This document shows positions 39,201-51,282 of a stretch of DNA of 64,000 nt, in pieces. Under the pieces are notes generated by a model. It saw only the letters and a list, made by a program, of their open reading frames with translations. It had not been told where the DNA came from and did no database searches. The stretch's first letter is position 1. Every line of letters begins with the position of its first letter. The translations under genes and the position numbers were made by a program. Source of the DNA: Anticarsia gemmatalis (lineage: Eukaryota > Arthropoda > Insecta > Lepidoptera > Erebidae); the NCBI RefSeq assembly GCF_050436995.1, contig NC_134753.1:13516001-13580000 (forward strand). The letters are read 5' to 3'.

Positions 39201-40210
39201 TATTAGCTAATAGTCAATGCTTTCACTTTTATGTAATAAGGTAGTGGTTTCGTAGAAAACAATATTTCGGCACTGATATTTTTAGTTCACCAAGAGCCGA
39301 CTCACGTGCCTATAAATGAATACCTCACAAAAACACACAAAAGACTCAACAAAGCGTACATCTAATGTAAAAATAATCTACAAACCAACAGAAACATGAA
39401 GCGCCTACAAAAAAGAACATAGCAATATGTCTCGCGGCACATTGTCAGGCGCTACAAGGTATAAATATACACCAACGTCATTATACACGTAAAAATAGTT
39501 TGTGAATAACGTTACACAATGGAGACACCTGTCGGCTGTGTACTGAAATATCAATTACGAATATGACTGGTATTATTATGTATTTCGTTGAATATATTCT
39601 TGTAACGAGACCGAATTCGGGACGAGTGATGTTGGTAGATGCTTATTTTGAATGAAAATGTTGATGTAAGTAAAAGGTTAATGAGTATTGTTGAACTTAG
39701 TATTGTAAATACGCTTTGTAACGGAACTTGAAACATTACAAAAATATACTAGTTGTAATTAGCATATGGGAATTTTCAAGTCTTTCACCAACTATGTCGG
39801 ATTTATACAATTCATTACTTATTTTCGGTTTTTAAGGTACACTTAGTCAAAAGCACAAAAGTAAATTGCCACAAAGATACATAATCAAGCTAGACAAGTA
39901 TTAAATAGTGAGAAACTAACATAAAAGAGAATGTCATCATATGCTACCCTGTCTTTTTCCTTGTCAACGAAAACGTAATACATTTAAAACTGAACCGTTC
40001 GCAGTGTTCATTCACGTTTCTCTGAAGGCCCCGAAACCTTTGGAACTTACAAACTATGACATACAGTTTAAATATAATGTTGAAAACAAAGGTACACAGA
40101 ATTATTACTTAGAAAAGCCCTTTAATGCCTATGTGGTTTTTCTACGGTTATTCTTAAGCACTGACTTTGTGTTCCGAGCAACAGGAAAACTGTAGTTATA
40201 ATCTAGAAGA

Positions 40211-40400
40211 CTAGCTTCTGCCCGCAGCTTTGTCGACATGGAAAGATTTCCCGAGGTAAAAAGTATTCTATGCGTTAATCCAGGCCACAAACTATATGTG
40301 CACGAAAAATAATCCAAATCTGCCAAGTAGTTTTTTAGTGAAAGAGTATCAAACATACATCCATCCTTGCAAACATTTGCATTTATAAAATAAGTAGTAG
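40211..40400 (-). repeat. Diverged family B Helitron copy
   Basis: It starts CTAGCTTCTGCCCGCAGCTT after A, followed by a degenerate GAGGTAAAAAGTATTCTATG block and a TTTGCATTTATAAAATAAG tail. The right boundary is approximate. Older than the copies at 28863 and 53616. Confidence 0.5.
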
Positions 40401-41559
40401 TTCTTCTTTAATGTCAAAATTGACATGTTTATGTTTTAAAAGCTATGTGGTTGACCACTCGTATAAGATGAAACCTATTAACCTTTTCTAAAATAGGTAT
40501 AAATATGCACGTTTGATGCTGATATAAATAGAAATGACAAGACGATATCCCTATGTTGTGTTTCATTCTTTATAAACTTATTTAACTTTTATTAAACTAT
40601 GGTTTTCCTTAAGCAAGTCCGGTCAACGGCATAAATATACACGCAATATACAAGCAAAGCACTTTTTATTAATGAAAATATTGAAACTATCTACTACATA
40701 AATATTACTGCAAACTAATATTACAATCATTTCGTGTTATATGTCAATCCCAAAACTAAAATAAAATTTATAATTTCATACAAAAAAGTACCTATATTTT
40801 TAAGCTGAGTTAAAATTTTACATGACTATCCATATTCAGGGTGAATGCAACCCTGGTTATGATTTCCCACTTAATCTTAAATTGTAATATATGAGACTTA
40901 AATTATACATAGAAATATCTCAAAAACAACATAAACTATATTACTGTTCCCTTAAGAAAATAAAAAGAAACAATTATAATAAGAAGAAAAACATTAAATG
41001 GTTATTTTTGCGTCGTGAACCTTTCAACGGAAAACTTACAGAATGCAAACATACCATTAGATAAACAAGGTATCTTCTTAGAAATCGTACTATTTTCTAC
41101 TGAGGGAACATTGTCTGTCATTTCTATAAGAATATGAATCAAAAGAAGGTAGTTCCAGTGAATTTAATAATAGACCATTGTTTTGTTATAACGTCGAAGT
41201 AAACATATAAAATTAAATGCTATGGGTAGTACCCGGACATAGACAGCTTAATTCTTAAGTGTTGCAAGCACTAATTTTTATATTAATCGATTACTTTTAC
41301 GACATACTATAAAATCGTTTTGACGTAGTTATACCTAAAATAAATTGTAATGGTTATATTTCCGATAAAATCTTACAAGAATTTTTCAAAATAAAAAAAC
41401 CGTGTACTTTACATTTGTCTACAACTAAGCGACTAAAGCGATTTGAACCAAATGTATAGTATTCAAGGAAATAGGTTCGTATTTTCAACAAATAAATGAG
41501 TGCAAGCCGTACCAGCTAATGAAAGCCGCTATTACGAGCAGCTACTATAAAATATACAT
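40401..41559. other. No recognised feature
   Basis: AT-rich sequence. Confidence 0.5.
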
Positions 41560-41692
41560 AAATAATATCACGCCTATTTCCCATAGAGGTAAGCAGAGAC
41601 AAAATAACGCCACTTGGAACAATCCTTACAAATTTCCCTTGCCTCATTTACATCCATACATCTTGTCATACAGAATCTACATCTAGCAGCTA
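41560..41692 (+). repeat. Dispersed repeat G, best copy
   Basis: AATATCACGCCTATTTCCCA, AGAGGTAAGCAGAGAC, AACGCCACTTGGAAC, TTCCCTTGCCTCATTTACAT, CCATACATCTTGTCATAC. This is a widespread lepidopteran short repeat type; class not determined. Confidence 0.55.
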
Positions 41693-41999
41693 CTATAAAA
41701 CCATAAAGCATTTAAGTAAATACCCTTAATATTTACGTTAAGAAACTCTTTTCAAAGCTTCAAAATGTTCCAAATTCTTAAACTTGGAGCGCCATTTTGT
41801 AGCAGCACGTAAAAGACTGGTAGAGTGAATTATCAGTACAATGCAGTGCCGACGTCATCTCGCTATTCAATAACCATCATTGTTATTTGAAGGCTTCATT
41901 CCTTCAGCTTTTGTGCCGCAAATTGGTGACCGAAATAAATTAATCGCGATTTTAAGAGCATTATGGTGCGCTGGTTTTGAGAAGATTGTTAATTTTGGG

Positions 42000-42112
42000 T
42001 TACCTTTTGTCCCACTGCTGGGCAAGGGTCTTCTCCCGAACGATGGAAAAGTTAGGGCTCCAACACGCTGGCCAAGTGCATTTTGGACTTTGCATGCCGT
42101 AAAGAAATATAT
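42000..42112 (+). repeat. Dispersed repeat H, copy
   Basis: TTTTGTCCCACTGCTGGGCA, AGGGTCTTCTCCCG, ACGCTGGCCAAGTGCATTTT, ACTTTGCATGCCG. Overlapping open frames on both strands here are carried by the repeat and are not genes. Confidence 0.55.
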
Positions 42113-42198
42113 CAAACAACTACCCAGGTATTGTTTTTCAGGAGCTTTAGGTCCTCTTTTTAATAAGCTATAAGTTTTACATAAAGTATGAAAGTTGA

Positions 42199-42238
42199 AG
42201 ATAACATTTTGTTTTAAATTAAAAGCAAAATGTTATCT
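42199..42238. repeat. 13-bp stem hairpin with AT-rich extension
   Basis: AGATAACATTTTG at 42199-42211 and CAAAATGTTATCT at 42226-42238. The inner bases TTTTAAATTAAAAG can pair further through one wobble. Confidence 0.8.
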
Positions 42239-43847
42239 AAATAAAGCATTAATCTAGCACTATAATTTGTGACAGATTTTTGAATCCTTCGTCATTAAAT
42301 TCCCAAGGAATGACATTTTCTTACATCTTTTCCGAACTTACTCTAAATATTCCTTCTCATTGCTATACTTAAGATCTACATCACCAACTCTACGTAAATA
42401 CAAGATAAATAACTCCATTTAAATACGAATACCCGAACTGAATGCCAAGATACGAGTCCACTACCGACCCTGCTATTAAAAGAGGGTTCATCCATCATCG
42501 CATATCGATTCCTCAATTCGAATACTCGACTCGATACAAAATCGAGAGCCATCGGTCAAATACGATTTGGTTAGACGGTTAGACTCATTTCCCCGTTCCC
42601 ATATCAATGGGTAAAACGATCTCGTGGAATTCAGAGGGTAAGTTGGGTAAATGTGTATTTTGAAGTAGGACATGACCCTTTTCTGTTTTTAGAGGTTTGT
42701 AAAACGTTATTTTGTTAGTTTTAGGAAGTAGGGTAAGTTAATGTTTGAAGCAAAATATCGGTTAGTGGTAATTAAGTGATGTTCATCGCAACGTTTGATT
42801 GTTAGACTATAAATTACTTTGTAAAACGAAATTCAAGGTTTCGGGTCTACACAGATTAACTCAAAACCACACTCCTCTTTTAATGCAGAAGAAGGCGCTA
42901 CCCAAAAATAAGACAATATTTGGATTTTTTTTCTCTTATATTACTCTGGCTTCCATGAAATTCTCATACACCAAATATCTCCTAATAAATATCACAACAG
43001 TTCTATTTCCCGCCAATACACGAGCATCTCTCCTCAATAACTCAAAAGTGCAAAGAATAAACCAATGCATTTCACAGCACTCAAAACACAATACAAAATA
43101 TGATCCCGGCTTTTATTTATTTTAAATCTCCGTTCAGAGATCGTTTTATAAAGCTCGATGAGAAAAGATGGCCGTCTTGTGGCACGTGTCGAATTGTGTG
43201 GAGAATACGGAGACGACCAACAATAAGGACAACTACAGATTTGGATAATTTTCTGCTGATTTTAGGTTACGAATCGTTGTTCCAACTACGTCTAGGCCTA
43301 ATTTTTATACCTTAAGAACGATGGGCCCGAGCAGGCCATTACAGCCGAATCGAAAATCGCGAGAAATAATATGCAAGTCAAACAGTCAAATTTTACCGTC
43401 AGCTCGAAAGGTAAGAAAAAGTCCTAGCCACGCTTTTACCAAATATATTTTTGGGTTTTTTCTATTACAAATTACGAATGTTGTAAGGAGCTGTTGCCAA
43501 TATAACGTCGAACCTTCATTATTTCAATAAATAGAAAGATAGCCAGAGGATCATACCATCTTGTATATTTAAGAGGAGATTCCTTACTAAACGCTCGCGT
43601 AAAGTTTACGCTTTTAAGATAGAACTATCGGAATAACTATGTTATGTATACATTTAAAGAGTAAGTCTAGTCAGTAAAAGGTCTAAGACAGATATTCGAT
43701 AGCATTTGTGTGACCGCGACGTGGAATAAATCGTATTTGACGCTCCTTGTTCGTGACAAAGGACTGACTCGAGATATTCAACTCTTGACTACAACACTAC
43801 TTGAATAAGTATCCCATAATAAAATTTAATATACAATTTCAACACGA
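42239..43847. other. No recognised gene
   Basis: Frames of up to 108 codons at 42799-43530 show no domain. Confidence 0.45.
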
Positions 43848-44020
43848 CTGTCTCTGTGGCGAGGTCTATAGTGTATCCGACTGCGATGCGGTTCGATTCC
43901 CAGGTGCTATTCTTCAATTTCTAGGTTATATTAGGTTAATCTCAACACCAGCCTTGAGTTGGATCCTGTGTCCAGTACATGGCAATAGGCTTGCCCCCTA
44001 TTCATGAGACTAACATTATA
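43848..44020 (+). mobile_element. tRNA-derived SINE, family T3
   Basis: CTGTCTCTGTGGCGAGGTCT (A box region) and ATGCGGTTCGATTCCCAGG (perfect B box). The tail has TCTAGGTTATATTAGGTTAA and GGCAATAGGCTTGCCCCCTA. Confidence 0.7.
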
Positions 44021-44879
44021 GTTAAATAGCGAAACGCAAGTATATTTAATACACCTTCAGGTATAACAGACAGGATGTTATGCATGTAATTAGAAAACAA
44101 TAGTTATGCGGAGGTGTATACCTACTTCATATAAAACTTTGTATTACATATCAATGTAACAACATGAAGTACACGACTAGTAGGTAGTAGGAAACATGTG
44201 CATTCCAAAGAGCCCTATGACCAGGCGGGTCGGTAGTTTGAAACTATTTTATTATCATTTCTGTGCCGTAAAACTAAGGATCACTTTCCAAGATTAGTTT
44301 AGTTAAAGAATAACATTTTTTAAGTTAGTTAAAATAACGTACTTACCACCAATACGGGAAAGTAGTCTTGAGATTTTCCCGCAAGAACGCACGGTAGTTA
44401 CAATCACGGAAAACACATTGATCCACATCACACTAATAGTTAAATTCGAAAGTTCTTAAAACTATCGCGGTTTTAACACTAAAATTGCTAAACGCGCCTT
44501 GAATGCGGGTGGACTGATGTGGCTGCTAACGTCTCCTTGTAGCGCGAGTTTCTACGCCTACCCTCACTTGGTCTTCACTATTTTCAAATTGTTAGAATAT
44601 GTCGGTACTTTGATATACTACACTAACGACATCTATACAGTTACGTATACGCTAATGACATATTTGAATGGATGTTTGATACTCAATTACACTAAAATAC
44701 TTGACGGATTTTTAATGAAACCTGATATAGTCCAATAATTTAGTGGACAGCCGTGTGTAAAAGGTTCGCGGCAAGCGGACATTGAATATAATTTAGAACA
44801 ACATTGACCCACAGACGAATGCAATTAACGGTTGTCAGTTTCATAAAACTACTTTGTTTTGGAAATACACAGAATTATT
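44021..44879. other. No recognised feature
   Basis: A 79-codon frame (44499-44738) without a domain. Confidence 0.5.
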
Positions 44880-44895
44880 CATTATAATCTAGGTG

Positions 44896-45139
44896 AGGCG
44901 CCCAGAGCCTGTTGCGCTCACCGGTCGGTAAACGATCTGTGGGTTAAGCAACCCTTGGCGCGATCATTCCATAGATGGGTGACCGCTTAGTAGTATTTGA
45001 GCTGAGCGTCTCCCTGCTTCGGAGGGGCACGTAAAGAGTCGGTTCCGGCTGTTATCTACTAAGATAACAGTCGGGACAGTTAATGCGGCGGCTTGAACAA
45101 CTTTGACACTAGGTTGACCACTAACCGTACGACAAACAA
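44896..45139 (+). mobile_element. 5S-rRNA-derived SINE, family S5a, with 16-bp target duplication
   Basis: Head AGGCGCCCAGAGCC, 5S-like GTTAAGCAAC and GATGGGTGACCGC, tail GGCGGCTTGAACAACTTTG, TTGACCACTAACCGTACGAC. The perfect duplication CATTATAATCTAGGTG at 44880-44895 and 45140-45155 shows retroposition. Confidence 0.85.
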
Positions 45140-45737
45140 CATTATAATCTAGGTGTTCTGTAATTAATAGGCTTTAAAAATGGCCATGGTTTGGGCTTTA
45201 AGCTAAGTCCACGTGGCCAGACCACAATCAGAGCAAGTATGTATAAGAAATAAGTATTAGGTATATCTTTAGTACCTACCACATGTATGAAAGGTACAGG
45301 ACATTTCCTTACATCCGTGAACCGAGGCCACACGGTATTATAGATCAAACGCACTTTAATGGCAACATTATGATGGGGGTTCCCATAATATCGGCCATAA
45401 GTCAACAAACACGTTACGTAACTGTGACGTTATTTACTGTGCAATATACATTATGTATCGCATAGTTCACGTATGAATCAGATATAAACATTGTAGTAAA
45501 GTTGTATTTGTTTATGAATATATAACGGCCGAATATAAACATTAACTTTAGGTAAATCTAAAGCACCTTGGTGTGGTTTTGTCATTTGAAATTGAATAAT
45601 GTGTCTACTACTGTCTACATCGAACTGCGCGTTTAAGTAATATATTTTATTTTTAATTTTATTTTGTGTTGGGAAAATTTTAACATACATACAAAGAAAG
45701 AACACAAAATACAGTATCTACAAGCAATAGTCGAAGC

Positions 45738-45868
45738 CTTTCACGACAAGAATACTGGTCGGATTTGGATGAAATTTATTACATAGAAAGTTTGTTCTCT
45801 GGATTAACTCATAGGCTAAGACTTTCTTCCTAGGAAATCTTTTCACATGGACGCAGTCGGGGTCATAT
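45738..45868 (+). repeat. Family B-like Helitron fragment
   Basis: Reverse-oriented, diverged relative of the 40211 element: CTTTCACGACAAGAATACTG near the start, ATTTGGATGAAATTTATTAC in the middle and TTTTCACATGGACGCAGTCG at the end. No clean termini. Confidence 0.4.
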
Positions 45869-46374
45869 GCTTTAGATTAGTATTGGTTTCGTCTGAGAAT
45901 CTACTCTAAACCACTGCGTTTCAGACATCATGAATCCTTATTTCCATCGAGAATTTTACTTTAGTACAATAAGAATCGAATCCACTACCTTATCTTCCCC
46001 ACCATCTAACAGACATAAAGCTATCAAACATTTTACACCAAGAATAAATCACTCAATAAAAAAACTTTATTCACAGATCGTTGGCAATTGTTTACACTTT
46101 ATGTAACATTGTTATGTGCTTGTTTACGACGTAGGGGATGAAACAGTGACGTCACACTGATATGTGGTGACGTTGACAAACCCCTGCTCGTTAAAATACA
46201 AACGTTTTTTTAGACCTCGTTATACAGTCACGAGCAAGATACACACTGACAGATTTGCAAACTCATTTTTTTATATTTACAGTTTAGTCTATAGCGCTGA
46301 TTGTTGGCAGCTCCTCGCATGATCAGTTATTGTATCAACCACATTGTAAATCTTTTGGCGATTGAAAAGAGTGT

Positions 46375-46500
46375 CTGTGAGTGTCTTGCTAGCTCTTCTC
46401 ATAAGGCTCCACCCCCTTTCCGAGCTAGTGGTAGATTCAGTAATTGCAACGACTATCATAAGTGTCAATATTTAGGTCAACCTAAATTAATAAATAATTT
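46375..46500 (+). repeat. Tail of a retroposon of unknown class
   Basis: GTGTCTTGCTAGCTCTTCTC followed by ACTATCATAAGTGTCAATAT and a TAAATTAATAAAT end. The ATCATAAGTGCCAATATTTA stretch recurs near 16555. Such tails end several moth retroposons. Confidence 0.4.
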
Positions 46501-47411
46501 GATTTTGGTATTTATTTATCGTACTTACAGTGATACAGTTTCATTTATGCAACTTTTCACAACATTTATAAACGTACGACAATCTCGAACTAATAAGAAA
46601 TATTTAAAAATTACACATGTGACCTTTTAGCACCGTAAGTGAGTAAGGTTAATATCAAGCTAATTATTGTTAGTACTACAAATCTGCAATGAAAAACTGG
46701 TTTTAAACATTATAAGAACTTTAAAGTTACTGTATGTTTTTATTATCCGACGTTTTGGCTGAGTTGCATCAATCTTAGTCGCAGGCGGACTAATTGTTGT
46801 GGCTTCTAAGCGTCCCCTCCTTGAAGCGAGAGTTACCTTTGAACTATTTTCATATTGTTATACTATCTATCTGTACGAGTCACGATTGTATCAAAACGAT
46901 AATCAGTATTGTTATTTGTTTAGCTATGTTCGGCTGTTTAAAATACATTTTAGAGTAAAAAAAACAGTAGCATTATCATTGACAAGAGTTAGTTCGAAAA
47001 TATGACAGTCTACATGTTAATGCTGTCGACAGTACACAGAATCGCAGTGGATACATCAAAGCAAAATAAAGTTTTAACGAATACTGTCAGTAGCTGCAGT
47101 TATGTTTTCAGAATGTAAATTGTTTTTAGAAATGTTTGTAGTGGTCGTTAAATTGCTAGTTTGTTATACAATTTTATTTCCTTGCATGTTGGGAATATTT
47201 ATACGTCCAATGTAAAAAAGGCAACCATAGCACGTGATGAAATATATTGAAAAGGGTTTAAAACTGAATAAATCCACACTTCGTACTCACTAAAGCAATC
47301 TTAATAATTCTGATACCCACTGCTTAACAGACTTAACGCCATTATCGATCAGAACTAAAGGACTTTGTCACCTGAATAGAGCTCTAGGACGGATTGACGC
47401 TATAATTTATA

Positions 47412-47891
47412 TCTTTATATATATAATTCTTCTGTAAGTGTGTATGTCACTGAACTTCTCTTAAACGACTGGACCGATTTTGATGAATTTTTTTGTGTGT
47501 GTTCAAGGGGATCTGAGAATGGTTTAGATTCACAATTTTGTCCGCTGGACAATGTTTTTTTAATTAATTTTTAATTTATTAGTAGTTGTTGATTTTGGAA
47601 TGTTTTACATTGGATCCGACAGACGGCGCTACCATCGCAGTGTCAAATATTTATAGTCTGTCCCGACAGTTAGCGCTGCGATCAAATTAAATAAATGTTT
47701 TGTTATCATTGTATTATTGTACACCATGTGCTGGATCAAATATTAAATTAAAAGGTACTCAGTGTTTTGAGAAGAGTTTTGAAGTGTGTCTAAAAAACTA
47801 TAAGTACATTTTGCGAATTTAGTGCAGAATCGAAATATATTTCTTATATTTTTTTTTATCAAAGACAGGGCAACGTCTGTCGGGTTGCTAG
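47412..47891 (+). mobile_element. Complete non-autonomous Helitron, about 480 bp
   Basis: It starts TCTTTATATATATAATTC after a host A (47411). It ends with a GACAG/CTGTC hairpin (loop GGCAACGT), then GGGTTGCTAG at 47891, followed by host T. The first ~150 bases match, in the opposite orientation, the 5' part of the element at 58979-59285 (segment around AACGACTGGACCGATTTT). The two families thus share a 5' end but differ at the 3' end. No coding capacity. It is the cleanest full-length short Helitron in the window. Confidence 0.75.
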
Positions 47892-47944
47892 TAAGAAATA
47901 AAACAAATCTAAACAAAAATGAAAAATGTCCCATTGGTCACCTC

Positions 47945-48090
47945 ATGGCGTGGTGGGTTATAAGTATGTATTTAAAAGTATATATAAGTATGTTTATCAG
48001 TTAATTGGTTACCATAGTACAAGCTCTGCTTAGTTTTGAATCAAATAACCGTGTGTAAATTGTCCAATGATATTTATATTTATGTTTCAT
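47945..48090 (+). repeat. SINE T2, 3' body copy
   Basis: ATAAGTATGTTTATCAGTTA, TTGGTTACCATAGTACAAGC and TCTGCTTAGTTTTGAATCAA match 51460-51520. The head is reduced to GGCGTGGTGGGTT. It lies just after the Helitron at 47412-47891. Confidence 0.65.
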
Positions 48091-48454
48091 ATAAGAGTGA
48101 GAGAGTTACTCCGTTGGTCAACCACGCTGGTCAAATGTGTATGAGCAATCGTGATGATTAAATCAAAATTTTCGGAACTAAGTTCCTTCCCCTTTCGACC
48201 ATATGATGACACATAACAAATACCTACCTAAAGAGATAGCTGTTTTAAAAAGCCCCAATTTAGGCCATGACTGGTTGCAGGTTATATTCTCTACCATCAT
48301 GTAAAAACCCGAGACAACAGGATGAGAATGTTTTAAAAATTTGTCATACAATGTATAAGTCAATATTAATAAATGATAATTTGATTTATGTGCATATGAT
48401 TGATAATTATAATTGAATCCGGTGGCAAGAATACCTAGGTAAATACAGGATGAC

Positions 48455-48520
48455 TGCCTCTGTAGCGCAAGAGGTGTCGGGTTCGAATCCTGGCTCGGGC
48501 TAAAATGTATATTCTAAGTT
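48455..48520 (+). repeat. tRNA-derived SINE head fragment
   Basis: GACTGCCTCTGTAGCGCAAG and GTCGGGTTCGAATCCTGGC give an A-box-like and a B-box sequence only about 20 bases apart, so the middle of the tRNA-like head is deleted. Confidence 0.55.
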
Positions 48521-48547
48521 TCTCTGTTAAGAATTTCTCAAAGAGTG

Positions 48548-48735
48548 TCCGGAGTCAGAAAGATCTGTTGGTTAAGCAACGCTTGGCGTGATCATTCTAT
48601 AGATGGGCGACTGCTACGTGGTATTTGAAAATTGCGTCTCCGCGTTTCGGAAGGCACTTTTAAATGTTTGTCCCTGTTGTTTACAATGCAGAAAACAGTC
48701 GTTTAGCCATGACACATAGAACCTAACATAAAACC
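48548..48735 (+). repeat. 5S-derived SINE S5a, diverged partial copy
   Basis: GTTGGTTAAGCAACGCTTGG and AGATGGGCGACTGC are recognisable. The head is lost and the tail is degraded (ACAGTCGTTTAGCCATGACA). Confidence 0.6.
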
Positions 48736-49139
48736 TACAAACTATGCACAAATTTTATTACAACTAAGGCATTATTCCTGTAGTTATATCTCTGGGAAAA
48801 GCCCAGTTTTGAATGTTTAAAATATACAATTATACATACTCCAATTAAAACTAATGTTAGTTAACCAATGCCTATAATTGCGAACACCACAATCGCCTAT
48901 TGTGTTCTAAAAAAAGTAACGGTAATATCCCAATATGGTTCACAGAGAAGTTTATATGGGAAAAGCTCTGTGGAAAAACCCACAAAAGAAATAAACTCTT
49001 TGAGATAACCGTTACTGATGTTATATCATATTTTGGCAATTATATTTTTATCTTTAGGTACTTGTTTCATAAACGTAAATTCCCAAACATGAGCGATAAT
49101 ATATGTATGATACCTATTTACGACAAGTATTATAAGTAA

Positions 49140-49349
49140 CTAGCTGACCCGCGCAACTTTGTTTGCGTCACATAAGAGAGAGTCATAATTTCCCCCGATT
49201 TGTAACATTTTTCGTTGCTATTCCGCTCCTATTGGCCTAAGCCTTCCACGATAAATAGTCTATTCAACACAAAAATATTTTTTCAATTCGTACCTGAGAT
49301 TAGCGCGTTCAAACAAACAAACTCTTCAGCTTTATAATATTAGTATAGA
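49140..49349 (-). mobile_element. Non-autonomous Helitron, family A copy 3
   Basis: CTAG at 49140-49143 next to host A, then GCTGACCCGCGCAACTTTG (the hairpin end). The 5' tip TCTATACTAATATTATAAAG on the minus strand is at 49349, followed by host T on the plus strand. About 210 bp, no coding capacity. Confidence 0.75.
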
Positions 49350-49394
49350 TTTAATGATTAAACTTATTAAAACATTGTTTTTTTTTTGCTGACT

Positions 49395-49440
49395 GATTGA
49401 TGAATCATCGCACGGGAGCAAAGCCGCACGAGTCCACGGT
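49395..49440 (+). repeat. Short fragment of a Helitron 3' region
   Basis: ATCGCACGGGAGCAAAGCC resembles the 7970-7990 hairpin region. Too short to bound. Confidence 0.3.
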
Positions 49441-49839
49441 ATAGAATAAGAAATGATTTAAACTATCTTAACTTGCTACATGGGACTATTTTTAACTTAG
49501 TATTTATTGGTATCGCGCTAATTTGAAATTATATTAAGAACAGTTTTAATTAGTGTTTAATTAGCAATCAATGTTATTTTACATAAACATAATAAATAGT
49601 AACATGTTTGGCAAATAAATGTCAATTATTTTCCGCAAGATAATTTATTTTAATTTGATACTACCTTGCATAGTAACGGTAAAACTCATATAGTAATGTA
49701 ATATTTAAATTTTAACTTAACAAAACCACACAGCCGAACTTTATCATGCGCGAAACCGTGCGCTAAAATAACAGTAATTTGATAACCAAGATTTAAGTAT
49801 ATTTTAAACATCTTCCGTCCTTATCCTGAGCTTAATTTA

Positions 49840-49922
49840 CTCATTACCCGGCTATATCCAAATTGGTTCAGTCGTTTATGCGTGAAAAAAGGACTAACAA
49901 ACAAGCACAGTTTCACATCTTA
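49840..49922 (-). repeat. Family B-like Helitron 5' fragment
   Basis: It contains AAATTGGTTCAGTCGTTTAT and GCGTGAAAAAAGGACTAAC, matching the interior of the 53616 copy. It abuts the element starting near 49923. Confidence 0.4.
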
Positions 49923-50166
49923 TCATAATACAAATATATAACTCAAAGGTGACTCACTGACATAGTGATCTATCAACGCACAGCCCAAACCACTGGACAC
50001 ATCGGCCTGAAATTTGGCATGCAGGTAGTTGTTATGACGTAGGTGTCCGCTAAGAAAGGATTTTGATCAATTTTACCCCAAAGGGGATAAAATAGCGGAA
50101 CAAAGTTTGTATGAAAATCTTTCCTTAGTAACAAACCACGTGGACGAAGTCGCGAGCCAAAGCTAG
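49923..50166 (+). mobile_element. Helitron-like element, family C copy 2
   Basis: Same body as 25456-25643, with a complete 3' end: GTGGACGAAGTCGCGAG, then CCAAAGCTAG at 50166 followed by host T. The 5' boundary is approximate because it touches another fragment. Confidence 0.6.
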
Positions 50167-50184
50167 TGGTAACAAGATAAGACG

Positions 50185-50330
50185 GTCAGTGACGACGCGG
50201 AAGGCCCAAACAAAGATGGGAGGATAACCTCGTTGTGTTCCTGGAATGATGGACGGGAAAAATTACTGACGAATGGTTCAGAGGAACCGCTTAGTAACAA
50301 CAGCCGTGCGGATCGATCACACAGGTTAAG
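50185..50330 (+). pseudogene. Possible remnant of a non-LTR reverse transcriptase C-terminus
   Basis: In one frame the sequence reads RRGRPKQRWEDNL, followed by a stop and then a WTGK...W stretch. This resembles the G-R-P-x-x-R-W-x-D/E-D motif near the end of many insect non-LTR reverse transcriptases. It is stop-interrupted and only about 45 codons long. What else it could be: a chance match in a low-copy repeat. Confidence 0.35.
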
Positions 50331-50334
50331 TTAC

Positions 50335-50620
50335 GCTTGCCGAGGTTGTTGCGTGGATGAACTATATATACATACCAGATTCCTCCGAGTTTTCGAAGGC
50401 AAGTTAAATTTTATTGTGAGTCCCGGCTGTCCCCTCGGAAATACTGGTTATAGAAGTTACCTGGGTTATAAATAGAACCCTGGTAACTGGGTAAGAGGGT
50501 AGTGAAGGTCAAATGGACAGTTGTTTCATGTAAAATACTGATATTCAGCTGCATTCGGTGAGACAGGAAAGGGCTGGCTATGATAGATCTGGAAATCCAG
50601 GCTATAAAAAAAAGTTATGA
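50335..50620 (+). repeat. Second 5S-like SINE family (S5b), copy 2
   Basis: Same order: CGCTTGCCGAGGTTGTTGCG, a truncated GTGGATGAAC, AGATTCCTCCGAG, AAGGCAAGTTAAATTTTATT, and a tail with ATTCAGCTGCATTCGGTGAG. It follows a possible reverse transcriptase remnant. Confidence 0.55.
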
Positions 50621-51114
50621 TACTAGAAAAGTGAAGTACTAAAAATAAGAAACGAGAGCTGACGAATGCCAGCACGCAAAGCGACGTTGCTTCCTTAATA
50701 ATTATTATTATCTTAAATTAATTATTCTATAAGTTATTTGACTTATAGGAAGGAAAACTGCTTAATAGAGTGTGTGTTAATAACAAGTAGTGAGCATTTT
50801 CCTTTAATGGCTATCCAGAATTATTGTTATTTAATAGAGCCTATTGTTTAAATTGCAATTAAGAAGCCTTGAAGGAAATAACAGAATTAATATCAAAATA
50901 TTGCAAGTCAAACGTTTCGAATATTCACGACGCAGCGTTTAAATCATTAAAACAATAAATAATTGTTCAAATAATTATATTATTCTTATTACTTGTCCTA
51001 GTAATGAGGTAAAACTTCGTGATCAAACTTAGCATGCCGATGAGTTTTTATAAAACAATTCTTAAATAATGAAGTTCCCATGTCATACTTAGCCAAAGTG
51101 GTAGATTCAAGCTC

Positions 51115-51200
51115 CGCCCGAACTTAGGAACTCGGTATGCCTAATATGGTCACCCATTCGCTAAACAACCTCGGCAAGGAAAGCTTAACCTTAGAGATCG
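51115..51200 (-). repeat. S5b fragment
   Basis: ATGGTCACCCATTCGCTAAA and CAACCTCGGCAAGGAAAGC are complements of the S5b core. Confidence 0.5.
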
Positions 51201-51282
51201 AACCACACCAACTTACTTAGCCACGAACTCCGTTTTGATTATTGTCTGATTGAAAGATATAATTATTGTATGATAAATGCGA

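Noticed and set aside
41867..42173. Overlapping 82- and 97-codon frames on both strands
   Set aside because: Carried by dispersed repeat H, which recurs elsewhere without these frames.
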